The notes: a model not told the origin generated them from the sequence alone. A stretch of DNA of 64,000 nucleotides from Halobacteriovoraceae bacterium (GCA_002712005.1 PASP01000014.1:186001-250000); one strand, 5' to 3'. Counted from the first letter of the stretch, positions 43,230 to 53,328 are shown. Translations and numbers: made by a program.

Positions 43230-45262
43230 ATCCATTACTCCACAAATTTGAAACTCCGTTTGAAACGGTTCCATTTGATAAAATTAAGCCAGAGCATTTT
43301 CTTCCTGCCTTACAAGAAGCTATTTCTCAAGGTAAGAAAGATATTGAAGCCATTAAAACTAATACAGAAAAAGCAACATTTACTAATGTCTGTGAAGCCT
43401 TAGATAGTGCTGGATCTCTTGTCGGTACAGTTGCTTCTGTATTTTTCAACCTTCACTCTGCAGAATCGAATGATGACATTCAAAATATTGCAAAAGAGTT
43501 TTCTCCTTTGATTACTGAGTATTCAAATGATCTTCAGTTAGATGCAGAACTATTTGCTAGAGTTAAAGAAGTCTATGACCAAAAAGACTCACTTAACTTA
43601 AATAAAGAAGAAATGATGCTTCTAGAAAAGCAATATAAAGGATTTGTTAGAAATGGAGCTCTTTTAAGTGACGCAGATAAAGATAAGCTTCGTAAAATTG
43701 ATCAGGAAATGTCTTCACTAGGCTTAACTTTTGGTGACAATGTTCTTTCTGAAACAAATGATTTTCTACTCGTTCTTGATAATGAATCAGACTTAGATGG
43801 TCTTCCTGAGTCAGCGATTGAAGCCGCTGCAGATCTTGCAAAATCAAAAGATCACGAAGGTAAGTGGGCCGTAAGTCTAGATTACCCAAGCTATATTCCT
43901 TTTATGACTTACGCCAATAAAAGAGAATTAAGAGAAAAAGTGTATAAAGCCTTTGCTTCTAAAGCCTTTAAAGGCAATGACAAAGATAACCAAGAGATTG
44001 TTAAGAAAATTGCAATGCTAAGAAAAGAAAGAGCGAATCTATTAGGTTATACGACCCATGCTAACTTTGTTCTAGAAGAGAGAATGGCCGAGAAACCAGA
44101 GAAGGTTAAAGAGTTTCTAAATAATCTACTCGATAAAGCTCGTCCTCAAGCAGAAGCTGAGATGAAAGAGCTTAGAGAATTTGCAGAAAAAAATGGTGGA
44201 CCCAAAGCTGATGACTTTAGTGCTTGGGACCAAGGATATTGGTCAGAAAAACTTAAAAAAGAAAAATTTGATTTTGATTCAGAAGAGTTGAAGCCATATT
44301 TTAAATTGGAAAATGCAGTTCAAGGTGTATTTGATGTAGCCAATCGTCTTTATGGTCTTAAGTTTAAAGAAAGAAAAGATATTCCTGTATATCATAAAGA
44401 TGTGACTGCATATGAAGTCCTTGATGAGCAAGATCGTCATATTTCTGTATTCTATGCAGACTTCTTTCCTCGTTCTGGTAAGAGAGCAGGTGCCTGGATG
44501 ACTTCATATCGTGATCAGCACAAAGTAGGAAACACAGACGTAAGACCTCATGTTTCTATTGTTTGTAATTTCACTAAGCCAACTTCTACTAAGCCCTCTC
44601 TTCTAACTTTTAATGAGTTAACAACTCTTTTCCATGAGTTTGGACACGCTCTACATGGAATGCTTTCTAAATGTACCTATGAGTCAGTTTCAGGAACCAA
44701 TGTTTACTGGGACTTTGTAGAACTCCCTTCACAAGTGCTAGAGAACTGGGCTTATGAGAAAGAATGCTTAGATCTTTTTGCTAAACACTATGAAACAGGT
44801 GAAGCTATTCCTCAGAAGCTAATTGATAAAATTAAAGAAAGCTCTAGCTTTCATGAAGGTCGTCAAACATTGAGACAACTCTCTTTTGGTCTTCTCGATA
44901 TGGCATGGCATGCAGGAGATCCTGCTGATGTTGAAAATGTTGGAGCCTTCGAAAGAGAAGCTATGTCTCCTTGTGAACTACTCACACCGGTTGATGGAAC
45001 AAATATGAGTGTTAGTTTTGGTCATATCTTTAGAGGGGGCTATTCTGCTGGATACTACTCTTATAAGTGGGCTGAGGTTCTTGATGCAGATGCTTTTGAA
45101 GCCTTTAAAGAAAACGGAATCTTTGATCGTGCCACTGCAGACAAATTCAGAGAGAACGTTCTAGAGAAAGGGGGCAGTGAGCATCCTATGGATCTCTATA
45201 TTGCCTTCAGAGGAAAAGAGCCTACTCCTGATGCCCTTCTTAAAAGAGCGGGATTAGTATAA
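43226..45262 (+). CDS. M3-family zinc oligopeptidase (Dcp/OpdA type)
   Basis: 678 residues, no signal peptide, so cytoplasmic. The zinc motif is LTTLFHEFGHALHGML (HEFGH), with the third ligand in the ENWAYE segment. N-terminal ETVPFDKIKPEHFLPALQEAI and C-terminal FRGGYSAGYYSYKWAEVLDADAFEAF are standard for oligopeptidase A and dipeptidyl carboxypeptidase. It degrades short peptides released by proteolysis or imported. Translation is coupled to the upstream transporter, and another gene starts immediately at its stop. Confidence 0.94.
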   Translation: MNPLLHKFETPFETVPFDKIKPEHFLPALQEAISQGKKDIEAIKTNTEKATFTNVCEALDSAGSLVGTVASVFFNLHSAESNDDIQNIAKEFSPLITEYSNDLQLDAELFARVKEVYDQKDSLNLNKEEMMLLEKQYKGFVRNGALLSDADKDKLRKIDQEMSSLGLTFGDNVLSETNDFLLVLDNESDLDGLPESAIEAAADLAKSKDHEGKWAVSLDYPSYIPFMTYANKRELREKVYKAFASKAFKGNDKDNQEIVKKIAMLRKERANLLGYTTHANFVLEERMAEKPEKVKEFLNNLLDKARPQAEAEMKELREFAEKNGGPKADDFSAWDQGYWSEKLKKEKFDFDSEELKPYFKLENAVQGVFDVANRLYGLKFKERKDIPVYHKDVTAYEVLDEQDRHISVFYADFFPRSGKRAGAWMTSYRDQHKVGNTDVRPHVSIVCNFTKPTSTKPSLLTFNELTTLFHEFGHALHGMLSKCTYESVSGTNVYWDFVELPSQVLENWAYEKECLDLFAKHYETGEAIPQKLIDKIKESSSFHEGRQTLRQLSFGLLDMAWHAGDPADVENVGAFEREAMSPCELLTPVDGTNMSVSFGHIFRGGYSAGYYSYKWAEVLDADAFEAFKENGIFDRATADKFRENVLEKGGSEHPMDLYIAFRGKEPTPDALLKRAGLV

Positions 45263-45772
45263 ATGTTTAGAAAATTAAGGTCAGGGATTATTTCTCTGAC
45301 CTTCTTCTTTTTTTGGGCCACCCAAGTTCAGGCATCTGAATTTTATAATTACCATTGTGGTTATCTCGAAAATGAAGATGGGAGCTTTAGTTATTTCTGG
45401 TCAACAGAGTTAATGGGCCCTCATCGCTACCCCCAATTTGGAGAGTCTGGTGAATTCGGATCCTTCATTTACGGTCAAAATCTGGCCGTGTGTATGATGA
45501 CCGAAGGTAACGAATTGCCTGGAAACTCGATGAACCTATTCGTTAGTTTCTATGAGGGTGATCTTTTAAATTATGCACCTGGGGTATGTTCTTTTTTAGG
45601 GGCTCAAACATATCTGCCCTACGGCGAGCAGATAACCAATGAAGGTCATGTGATTGCTTATCACATTTCTCAATACACAGGAAAAGGCTTCTTAGTTTCT
45701 CATCGAGTGATTACAGAGCCCTCTGATTTTAAAAACGATAAGTGTAAAGAGGACCTTAAAGATTATCTTTAG
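45263..45772 (+). CDS. Small secreted protein, unknown
   Basis: 169 residues. The ATG directly abuts the TAA of the M3 peptidase gene (no gap), so it is part of that operon. Signal peptide ends TQVQA-S. The mature part has four Cys (YHCGYLE, AVCMMTE, GVCSFLG, DKCKED) and is rich in Tyr/Gly/Phe. No family recognised. A bidirectional terminator follows. Confidence 0.75.
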   Translation: MFRKLRSGIISLTFFFFWATQVQASEFYNYHCGYLENEDGSFSYFWSTELMGPHRYPQFGESGEFGSFIYGQNLAVCMMTEGNELPGNSMNLFVSFYEGDLLNYAPGVCSFLGAQTYLPYGEQITNEGHVIAYHISQYTGKGFLVSHRVITEPSDFKNDKCKEDLKDYL

Positions 45773-45779
45773 TCATTTG

Positions 45780-45815
45780 AAGCTATTGGAAATTAAACTT
45801 CCGATAGCTTTTTTT
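45780..45815 (+). terminator. Intrinsic terminator, probably bidirectional
   Basis: AAGCTATTGGAA, loop ATTAAAC, TTCCGATAGCTT plus TTTTT. Twelve pairs including one G-T. The minus-strand gene ends inside it, so it may also serve that strand. Confidence 0.9.
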
Positions 45816-46854
45816 CAAACACATCTCTAGCATTAGCAAATTCGGTGGGAAGCTCGTTTTTTTGAGTTAAAAACTCAATAAGATACTGAGTCAATTGAGA
45901 GCTGAAGTCGATACTACTTTCGCGAGGTAGTGTTGAAGGTAAGTTATCGACACTCATGATCTCTAATTCATTGCTCAGCTCTGTTTTTAAAAAGGGCTTC
46001 TTCCAACTTGTATGTTGATTATAGAGGGGGATAGGGTTGAGATCGCTATTGGGATCGCAACTTACGTCCGCGATTATCTCAAGTTGAGATTGATTATCAT
46101 TGGCCAATTCTTTCGTTAGGAAAGGTTCGATCGGTTTTGTAATCAGGGCAGCATTAACAAAGATATGATGATCAATAATTTCTTTAAAAGGGCCACCAGC
46201 TTTCGTTTCAGGATAATCCCAAAGAGTTGTCTCTACTTGAAACTTATTAAAGAGTTCCTTTGCTCCATTTCCACAACGACCAAGAGCTCCGATGATAATG
46301 GCCCGAGGTTGAACTTTTGGCTCATCTTTGTGGGCCTGAATTCTTTCAAAGAGTGTTTCAATACTTGGATAAGAATCAAGAGCAGGAAATTCAGATGAGT
46401 TTGCCTTTTTATGGTAGAAGCGATCGAGAGCAAATGCAGCACCTGCAAAACCAGCCCAGTGCCCAAAGGCACATACACGTCGTCCTTCTTCATTTGTAAG
46501 GTATTCTAAGTCATAAAGGGTACCGCCTCCTTTTTTATACTGAGAAAGAATTTTATCAGCATGAGACTGTCCTTTAAAAACGTGAGCAAAGTAAATATGA
46601 TGGTGGTAAAAGAGATGATCATCTTCGATTTCTTTCAGCCCTAGGATGACATAGTCCTTTGGTGCATCTTTCCAGCTATGAGCAGGAACAATTTTACAAC
46701 CCAAGCGCTTGTATTCTTCTGTTTTGAAAATTCTATCATTAGATTCTTCAACGACGACTTCGATTCCAGCATCAAGGATTTTTTGTGTGTCCTGAGGCGT
46801 GAGAGGTGTCCTCCTCTCATTTGCTTTTGTTTCGTCTCTTAACCATAACTTCAT
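45793..46854 (-). CDS. Saccharopine dehydrogenase, lysine-forming (Lys1 type)
   Basis: 353 residues. N-terminal alanine-dehydrogenase/PNT-like fold: LWLRDETKANERRTPLTPQDTQKIL, YVILGLKEIEDD (Lys) and HHIYFAHVFKGQ (His), then an NAD-binding half with AIIIGALGRCGNGAKELF and IIADVSCDPNSDLNPIP. This matches the fungal-type LYS1 protein, which converts saccharopine to lysine and 2-oxoglutarate with NAD. No Lys9 or LKR partner is in the window, so the direction of use (synthesis or breakdown of lysine) is unclear. GGAG precedes the ATG. Confidence 0.85.
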   Translation of the reverse strand: MKLWLRDETKANERRTPLTPQDTQKILDAGIEVVVEESNDRIFKTEEYKRLGCKIVPAHSWKDAPKDYVILGLKEIEDDHLFYHHHIYFAHVFKGQSHADKILSQYKKGGGTLYDLEYLTNEEGRRVCAFGHWAGFAGAAFALDRFYHKKANSSEFPALDSYPSIETLFERIQAHKDEPKVQPRAIIIGALGRCGNGAKELFNKFQVETTLWDYPETKAGGPFKEIIDHHIFVNAALITKPIEPFLTKELANDNQSQLEIIADVSCDPNSDLNPIPLYNQHTSWKKPFLKTELSNELEIMSVDNLPSTLPRESSIDFSSQLTQYLIEFLTQKNELPTEFANARDVFEKKLSEV

Positions 46855-46890
46855 AAGATACTCCTAATTTCTCTATTTTAGTGAGAATGA

Positions 46891-48150
46891 CTAGGTTTGA
46901 ATATGCCTTTTCACTTGGGCAGGGTTTACCGTCCATAAATAACGCATGTGTTTTAGAGGTGCTCTTGCGTAAACAAAAATAGCAAATGCGATCATTGAGT
47001 AAATGAGCATCTGTTCTGTTGGATACTTTTCACCAAAAAAGGAGATAAAGAGTCCCCCTATAATATTAGGTGCAATAAAAGAGAGTTCAATGAGGGAGTG
47101 AACTCTTGATAAATATTTAGTTTCTACACTTTGACTAATAAAATTCATTTGAGAAGTGATTCTTAGGAAAACGAAAAAACCCCAAATGAAAAAGAATAAG
47201 ATAGAAGCGTAGTAATTTCTAAATCCAATAAATCCTGCAAATAAGAGAGGCTCTACTAAAATACTTACATAAGGTATTTTTCCATTGGGGAGTTTGATCA
47301 TAATTTTCTTGGTGAAAAGACTTCCAAGAAAGCCTCCTATTCCAAATGCACTCATAAGAAATCCATATTGGGTTTCGGTTCCACCAAGAACTTCGATGAC
47401 ATAAGGAACAAGTAGGGGAATGAGTAATCCGATACAGAGGCCAACAGTGAAGGTGTTAAGGATAATAGCAAAAAGCTCGGCCCTCTTTTTAACGTAATTA
47501 ATTCCGAGGAGGATTTCAGAAAAAAGGTTTTGTTGAGAAGAGCTTTCTGTTTGATCAGAACTATAGGGACGATAGATAATTTTAGAGAGTAGAAAGATTC
47601 CAAGAAAATAAGTGAGAAGATCAAAGATTAAAACTTCTTCTATTCCACCAAAGAAAGAAAATAGAGTAGCTCCTAGAAAGGGGCCCGCTAGATTTAAAAT
47701 GGCATTAGTTGATCCAAAGAGAGAGTTTGCATCCACAATATTTTCACTTGGGACAACTTCGTTAACAAGTGCTTGGCGTGAGGGACGAAAAATTCCTGTA
47801 AAAAGGGCTACAAGAGAGTTACAAAAAATAACCCAGGCAACTTCTCTGTACCAAATAAGAGATAGGATTATAGGAATTCTTAATATTTCACACCAGACTA
47901 AGATTTTTTTGCGATTTACAAATTCACCTAATGGACCGCCTATAAGGCTTCCGATGGTTAAGAAGATAAGAAAGCATGAGCGCAACATACCTAAACTTTC
48001 TTTATTATTATCTGTGATTTTGAAGATAAAGAGCATGATTACGGTTTCCGTAATAAAGCTACCTATCTCTGAGGTTGAGCCGGAGATATAGAGGCGTCTA
48101 AAGTTGGGCAATGTGAGTAGACTCGCTTTATCAGACGCCTTTGAATCCAT
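46891..48150 (-). CDS. MFS transporter
   Basis: 419 residues, about 12 membrane helices. N-terminal LLTLPNFRRLYISGSTSEIGSFI and LFSFFGGIEEVLIFDLLTYFLGIFLLS segments, with a loop-2/3 motif GGPLGEFVNRKKILVWCEILR that fits the MFS GxxxDRxxRR signature loosely. It resembles the EntS/MFS_3 exporter group. Substrate unknown. It lies 14 bp downstream of the NMO-family gene on the same strand, suggesting one transcript. Confidence 0.88.
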   Translation of the reverse strand: MDSKASDKASLLTLPNFRRLYISGSTSEIGSFITETVIMLFIFKITDNNKESLGMLRSCFLIFLTIGSLIGGPLGEFVNRKKILVWCEILRIPIILSLIWYREVAWVIFCNSLVALFTGIFRPSRQALVNEVVPSENIVDANSLFGSTNAILNLAGPFLGATLFSFFGGIEEVLIFDLLTYFLGIFLLSKIIYRPYSSDQTESSSQQNLFSEILLGINYVKKRAELFAIILNTFTVGLCIGLLIPLLVPYVIEVLGGTETQYGFLMSAFGIGGFLGSLFTKKIMIKLPNGKIPYVSILVEPLLFAGFIGFRNYYASILFFFIWGFFVFLRITSQMNFISQSVETKYLSRVHSLIELSFIAPNIIGGLFISFFGEKYPTEQMLIYSMIAFAIFVYARAPLKHMRYLWTVNPAQVKRHIQT

Positions 48151-48164
48151 AATTCCTTATTTGA

Positions 48165-49157
48165 TTAACTTTTATCTTCAGTGAGTAATTTCAGCTTATC
48201 AAACGCTGTAAAATACTCTTTTTCTAGCCTACTGATGATATCGGAAACAGATTCTTTTTGCGAAACAAATTCGATAGTTGGACCAGCGCACCAAATGGAT
48301 TTGTAAGTGGCCGAGAAGGCTGCTTTTTCTAGAAGCTTCATTCCCTTGTAATAAGTTAGCATTTTTGCGTATTTTTTTAGTTTTTTGTTCTTATTAAGAA
48401 ATTCTTCAACGAAATTTTGGTCGGTACCTATTTTTTCAACGAATGGAGTCTTTATGACTGTACAAGGGGTACCTGAAATTTTTGAGGTCATGACAATATC
48501 TTTAGCACCGTAATCAAGTATAGCTTGTTTGTAGTCGTCATTTACACCTGATTCAAGAGTCGCAATAAAAGGAGAGCCCATACTCACTCCTTCTGCACCA
48601 AGAGCTAGCACGCTCAATAGTCCAGCTCCTGTTCCTACACCACCAGCATTTATAATAGGAAGGTTGGTAGCTTCTTGAAGCATAGGAATGAGGATCGAGG
48701 CAGCAACGGGACCGGCGTGTCCACCTGCTCCGCTATTAACAGCAATTAAGGCATCTGCTCCCAAGGCTTCAACTTTTTTTGCATATTCAACGTCAATAAC
48801 ATCACAGAGAACTTTTACCCCAAGAGGCTTCAGTTCTTCGATTATTTTTCGTGGACTTCCAAGTGAAGTAATAATGAAGTCTGGAGTATATTTTTTGCAA
48901 ATTTCAATTTGTTTATCGAGATGAACGTTACTCTTATTAGCAATGAGATTTATACCGAAAGGACCATTGCAATTTTCTTTTAAGTCTTTGAGTCCATTTT
49001 CAAAGTCTTCTATTTCACGCCAATTAAGTGCGGGGATACATCCCATGATTCCTGCATCGGCAGCGGCTTTAAGCATTTCAACATTTGATACGAGAAACAT
49101 TGGAGCCATAATAATAGGAAGTTTAATTCCAAATGTTTCAGTTAACCAAGTTTTCAT
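48165..49157 (-). CDS. Nitronate monooxygenase (NMO/2-nitropropane dioxygenase) family flavoprotein
   Basis: 330 residues, TIM barrel. FGIKLPIIMAPMFLVSNVEMLKAAADAG at the N-terminus, FGINLIANKSN, VNSGAGGHAGP as the FMN phosphate/catalytic loop, INAGGVGTGAGLLSVLALGAEGVSMGSPFIAT, and AGPTIEFVSQ near the end. This family includes NMO, FabK enoyl reductases and trans-acting dioxygenases; FabK cannot be ruled out, but no fab genes are close by. Start supported by GAGG. Confidence 0.88.
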   Translation of the reverse strand: MKTWLTETFGIKLPIIMAPMFLVSNVEMLKAAADAGIMGCIPALNWREIEDFENGLKDLKENCNGPFGINLIANKSNVHLDKQIEICKKYTPDFIITSLGSPRKIIEELKPLGVKVLCDVIDVEYAKKVEALGADALIAVNSGAGGHAGPVAASILIPMLQEATNLPIINAGGVGTGAGLLSVLALGAEGVSMGSPFIATLESGVNDDYKQAILDYGAKDIVMTSKISGTPCTVIKTPFVEKIGTDQNFVEEFLNKNKKLKKYAKMLTYYKGMKLLEKAAFSATYKSIWCAGPTIEFVSQKESVSDIISRLEKEYFTAFDKLKLLTEDKS

Positions 49158-49295
49158 AACAACCTCGTAAAATATTTAAGTAAGTTATTTATCATAACGT
49201 AATTTTATTTCATGTAAGAAGTTAACAGACTATTGATAACGAATCACTAACTTTCCTAGGTTAGAATGATAGATGTCAATTTATATAGCAGAATT

Positions 49296-49309
49296 CGTCA
49301 TGGATGACG
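49296..49309. promoter_or_regulatory. Inverted repeat in the leader of the M28 peptidase gene
   Basis: CGTCAT, GG, ATGACG: six perfect pairs around a two-base centre, 33 bp before the ATG. Candidate operator. Confidence 0.3.
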
Positions 49310-49342
49310 TTTCTTTAATAATCAATACCAAGGAGGGTATCG

Positions 49343-50545
49343 ATGAAAGCGTCTAAAACATTAATCACTTCATTACTTCTTTCTTTAGGCCTAGTATCTC
49401 ACTCAGCTTTTGCGAGTGAATTTGTTTATATTACAACTGGGCAAGATATGACTACAGAGTCTCTTGTTCATATGAAGTCCAATCACCCTATGGAAATAGT
49501 TAAAGAGGAAAATGGTATTTCTCTTATTAAGGTTCATAAAGATTCGTTAGAAGATATTTCTCACGTTGCTCATGAGGAGCACAAAAGATGTGGGGGATAT
49601 ATCTTTCATAATTCTTTAGAAGAAGCTCAGAAAGAAATGAACTCTACTGCAATTAAGGCCTTCGCTAAAGAGGTTGTTTTTGCAGACTACTCACTTGACC
49701 AAGAAGTTACAGTTCAAAATCTTCTTCCTGAAGTTACGGAAATAAAGATTAGAGAAACGATTTTAAAACTTTCTTCATTTAAAAACAGATACTATCAATC
49801 TCGTACAGGTGTAGAATCACAAGATTGGTTGTATGATCTTTGGAAAAGCTTCGCTCCAAATCGTTCAGATTTTACAGTGGAAAAATATGAGCACCCATCT
49901 TGGATGCAGCCAACAGTAATCGCAACGATTAAAGGTAAGAGCGATGAAACAATCGTAATTGGTGGTCACGGTGATTCAATTGCTGGTTTCTGGGGAAGAG
50001 CAAATGCTAAAGCTCCTGGAGCAGACGATAATGCATCTGGAATCGCTACTTTAACAGAAGTTCTTCGTGTTCTTCTCAATTCAAATTATAAGCCAGAAAA
50101 AACAATTCAATTCATGTCCTATGCTGCAGAAGAGGTAGGTCTACGTGGGTCGAAGGAAATGGCAAGAATGTATAAAGGTCAAAATAAAAATGTTATCGGA
50201 GTTCTTCAACTCGATATGACAAACTACAATGGAAGTAGTTTGGATATTCTCTTAGTAAATGACTTTACTAATGAAGCTCAAAATAAGTTTTTAGGCTCTT
50301 TAATTGATAAATATCTACCAGGAGTTTCTTGGGGATATACAAAATGTGGCTACGCATGTTCTGATCATGCCAGCTGGACAGGGGAAGGTTTTCCTGCCTC
50401 AGCTCCTTTTGAAGCAGAAAAGAGAGATATGAACGGGCATATTCATACGAGTAGAGATACGCTTGATCAGTCTGATGGTACAGCAGATCATGCTCAAAAA
50501 TTTGCTAAGCTAGCTCTTGCCTATGCCTTAGAGTTAGACCGATAA
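49343..50545 (+). CDS. Secreted M28-family zinc aminopeptidase
   Basis: 400 residues with a signal peptide ending SAFA-S. The order of zinc ligands matches Vibrio (Aeromonas) proteolytic aminopeptidase: His in GGHGDSI, Asp in GADDNASG, Glu pair in SYAAEEVGLRGS, Asp in QLDMTNY and His in HIHTSRDTL. A Cys pair (TKCGYACSDH) fits the disulfide of that enzyme. Residues 25-110 are an inhibitor-like propeptide. It releases N-terminal residues from external peptides. Start supported by AAGGAGGG. Confidence 0.95.
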   Translation: MKASKTLITSLLLSLGLVSHSAFASEFVYITTGQDMTTESLVHMKSNHPMEIVKEENGISLIKVHKDSLEDISHVAHEEHKRCGGYIFHNSLEEAQKEMNSTAIKAFAKEVVFADYSLDQEVTVQNLLPEVTEIKIRETILKLSSFKNRYYQSRTGVESQDWLYDLWKSFAPNRSDFTVEKYEHPSWMQPTVIATIKGKSDETIVIGGHGDSIAGFWGRANAKAPGADDNASGIATLTEVLRVLLNSNYKPEKTIQFMSYAAEEVGLRGSKEMARMYKGQNKNVIGVLQLDMTNYNGSSLDILLVNDFTNEAQNKFLGSLIDKYLPGVSWGYTKCGYACSDHASWTGEGFPASAPFEAEKRDMNGHIHTSRDTLDQSDGTADHAQKFAKLALAYALELDR

Positions 50546-50628
50546 GAAATCCATAAAAAATTAGTTAATTTTATGCGTTAAAAAGGCTATTCTTGAAGTA
50601 AGTAAACGACTATCAAGGATGGCCTTTA

Positions 50629-53328
50629 GTGTCTCAAAATGAAGTACCCAGTTTAGTAGAATTTACAGAAATTAAAAATTTTCTCGATTCTGAAAGAAAA
50701 ACCATCATAGCGGTTAACGGATTAGGAGAAGATGATCAAGATTATGTTCGATCCAAAGAAGATGCTAAAGTTGTACTCGATTTCCTAGAAGGCCTTCAAA
50801 AAAACCTCCATCACTTTTTCTCTGAATATCCCAGTTTAATACCATTATTTAATAAAGACTTTCTCTCTTTATCAGAATTTCTTAGTCGCGACTATGTACT
50901 CGAGCAGGCTTTTTTAGATGACTGCCTTATACCAGAAAAAGAAATGTTCTTTTATGGCCAAGATGGTGGCTTAAACCCAACCATAATGAAAGTCCACTAT
51001 GATCACTTCGTTGCTTGGACTAAAGAAAAAGAGAAAGAACATAAGGAAACTCAAAAGTTACTTAAAGAAAATTTCTCATTTGATTTAAAGCCAAGCCAGT
51101 TAGATTGTTCCTGTGTTTCATGTAATGGAGACTATAGAACAAAGCTAAGAGAGTATGTCTTTGATCAGTGTAAGTCAGAAATAGAACATGCTGAAGATTC
51201 GATTAGAAAGAACATTGAAACAGCAAATTTAAGAGAAATCAGTGGTTATTTTGTAGAAATGCAAAAAAGTATTGAAAAGATTTTTCATAAAGTACGCTAC
51301 CGATTAAAGAGGTCGACTTTAAATCGCTTAGACTCTCAAATAAAACCGTTGGTAAAAGATAATTTTACTTATCCATCTGAACTGGCTCAAGCGAGAGAGA
51401 AAACGATACGTCCTTTTCTTATGACCATGCTTTATGATGCTGGATTGAACGACGACCTTGTTGGAGATGAAGAATTTAAGAGATTCTTTAATCAACTCGG
51501 AATAAATATTTGGCGTTCAGAAAACTACATAGAGAGAGAATTTAAAAAACTCGTTAAGTCTGTCATGCTATTAAAGCGTAAAGATATTTCGGGGAAAATT
51601 CTTCAAGAATATATCGGAGAGTTTTGGATTCATTCTCAAGCGAGAGAAATAAAGCGCAAGATTGTCTACCATATGGGACCTACAAATTCAGGGAAGACTT
51701 ATCACGCTATTCAGGCGCTTATTAAAGCGGATAAGGGGTGTTATCTTGCTCCTCTCAGGCTATTGGCTGCTGAACTCTATGACACTCTAAATTCGAATGA
51801 AGTTACAACAACGTTATTGACTGGTGAAGAGGTTATAGAAAAAGAAGGAGCCACTCACTATTCTTCGACGATTGAGATGGCACGTTTGAATGAACGTTTT
51901 GATTGTTGTGTGATTGATGAAATCCAAATGATAACTGATCCGCAAAGGGGATGGGCTTGGACAAGGGCCCTTGTGAATATTTTTGCTGATGAAATACATC
52001 TCTGTGGAGATCCTTCGGCTTTCGAGCTTGTTGAAAAAATTGCTGAACTTTGTGGCGATGAAATTGAAGTAAAGAGATATGAAAGAATGACTGAACTCAA
52101 AGTTGAGCCAAACCCAGTTGTTCTAGGTGATTTACAAAAGAATGATGCCCTCATCGTTTTCTCTAGAAGAAATGCTCTTCGCTATAAGAGAGATTTAGAA
52201 AGGCTCAATTTCAAAGTATCCATTGTTTATGGAAGACTTTCTCCTGAGGTGAGACGAGAGCAGGCACGAAAATTTGATGAGGGGGAAACTGATATTATGG
52301 TATCTACGGATGCTATCTCAATGGGGATGAATTTACCCGTGAGAAGAATCGTTTTTTCGACCCTATCAAAATTTATCAATTCACAAGAGTATCCCATAAC
52401 AGAGAGTGAGATAAAGCAAATTGCTGGTCGTGCCGGAAGGTTTAAGCGCTTTCCTGTAGGTTATGCTAACTGTCTAAGTAAAGTTGAAGATGGAACAGAA
52501 ATTATACAAGAGGCTCTTAATACTCAATTAGAGCAGCAAAAGAAATGTATGGTAGGTCCTGACCTTGATATCTTTCGCCAAGTGAATGGAGCACTGGAAG
52601 ATAATGGACTACCTCAGTTGCGCTTAAGTGAGTTTTTGCGACTCTTTAATACAATGACATTCCAAAAACCATTCTATTGTGTAGAACTTAAGGAAATGAT
52701 TGAACTTGCAGAAATGGTTGAAGAAGCTGATGTCGATCAGAACCTTACACAATCTGAAATTTTTGGATTTGCTTGCGCTCCCGTAAATCAAGGACTCTTA
52801 GAGCATATCCAATATTTTAATTGGATCTTAAATCATTATGTAAAAAATCATCCTATCAAGAATGAACCTATTGATCCTCGCTCTAATGATATCGATTATC
52901 TTGAGACATCTATTAAATGTGTTGAACTCTATCAATGGCTTTCAAGGCATTTTGATAACAAAAACTTTGAATATGATGAGCATGAATTATTAGAAAATAA
53001 GTCATTTGCCATTGAAAAGTTGAATACTCTTTTGAGTAATAAAATTGTCCCAACTTGCTCGAGTTGCGGGATTAGGATGCCAGAAAATTCTAAGTTCAAT
53101 ATTTGTGAGTCATGCTTTAAGCAGAGACGTTTTGGAATACGATCAAAAAGCTATGCTAAGAATGGACCTAAAGAAGATCGCAAGGACTTTGGTAGAGGTA
53201 AGAAAAACTCTAAGAAAGGGGGACGTCGCTCTTCTCCTGGTAAAGGAAAAAAAGGGACTTCTGGTGGTAAAACATTTAATCGAAAAAGAAAGAGTACGAG
53301 TAAGTCTTCAGGTAAGGGTAGAAAGTAA
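50629..53328 (+). CDS. SUV3-like DExH RNA helicase
   Basis: 899 residues with a GTG start (AAGGATGG ahead). Residues about 1-335 are a helical domain of unknown type with CSCVSC (160-165). The helicase core opens with YHMGPTNSGKTYHAI (Walker A, 350-357), then LAPLRLLAAELYD, LLTGEE, CVIDEIQMITD (DEIQ, 430-433), IVYGRLSPEVRREQARKFDEGETDIMVSTDAISMGMNLPV and QIAGRAGRF. GPTNSGKT plus DEIQM and the QIAGRAGRF are diagnostic of SUV3, the mitochondrial degradosome helicase. A Cys4 zinc ribbon (CSSCGIRMPENSKFNICESC) and a basic tail end the protein. The DUF455 gene starts at its stop codon. Confidence 0.88.
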   Translation: MSQNEVPSLVEFTEIKNFLDSERKTIIAVNGLGEDDQDYVRSKEDAKVVLDFLEGLQKNLHHFFSEYPSLIPLFNKDFLSLSEFLSRDYVLEQAFLDDCLIPEKEMFFYGQDGGLNPTIMKVHYDHFVAWTKEKEKEHKETQKLLKENFSFDLKPSQLDCSCVSCNGDYRTKLREYVFDQCKSEIEHAEDSIRKNIETANLREISGYFVEMQKSIEKIFHKVRYRLKRSTLNRLDSQIKPLVKDNFTYPSELAQAREKTIRPFLMTMLYDAGLNDDLVGDEEFKRFFNQLGINIWRSENYIEREFKKLVKSVMLLKRKDISGKILQEYIGEFWIHSQAREIKRKIVYHMGPTNSGKTYHAIQALIKADKGCYLAPLRLLAAELYDTLNSNEVTTTLLTGEEVIEKEGATHYSSTIEMARLNERFDCCVIDEIQMITDPQRGWAWTRALVNIFADEIHLCGDPSAFELVEKIAELCGDEIEVKRYERMTELKVEPNPVVLGDLQKNDALIVFSRRNALRYKRDLERLNFKVSIVYGRLSPEVRREQARKFDEGETDIMVSTDAISMGMNLPVRRIVFSTLSKFINSQEYPITESEIKQIAGRAGRFKRFPVGYANCLSKVEDGTEIIQEALNTQLEQQKKCMVGPDLDIFRQVNGALEDNGLPQLRLSEFLRLFNTMTFQKPFYCVELKEMIELAEMVEEADVDQNLTQSEIFGFACAPVNQGLLEHIQYFNWILNHYVKNHPIKNEPIDPRSNDIDYLETSIKCVELYQWLSRHFDNKNFEYDEHELLENKSFAIEKLNTLLSNKIVPTCSSCGIRMPENSKFNICESCFKQRRFGIRSKSYAKNGPKEDRKDFGRGKKNSKKGGRRSSPGKGKKGTSGGKTFNRKRKSTSKSSGKGRK

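Noticed and set aside
47612-48091. Plus-strand frame opposite the MFS transporter gene
   Set aside because: Basic, low-quality translation with no Shine-Dalgarno; opposite a clear 12-helix transporter.
48165-49157. Calling the gene FabK (enoyl-ACP reductase)
   Set aside because: The barrel and FMN motifs are shared by NMO and FabK, but no fatty-acid synthesis genes are adjacent, so only the broader family is given.
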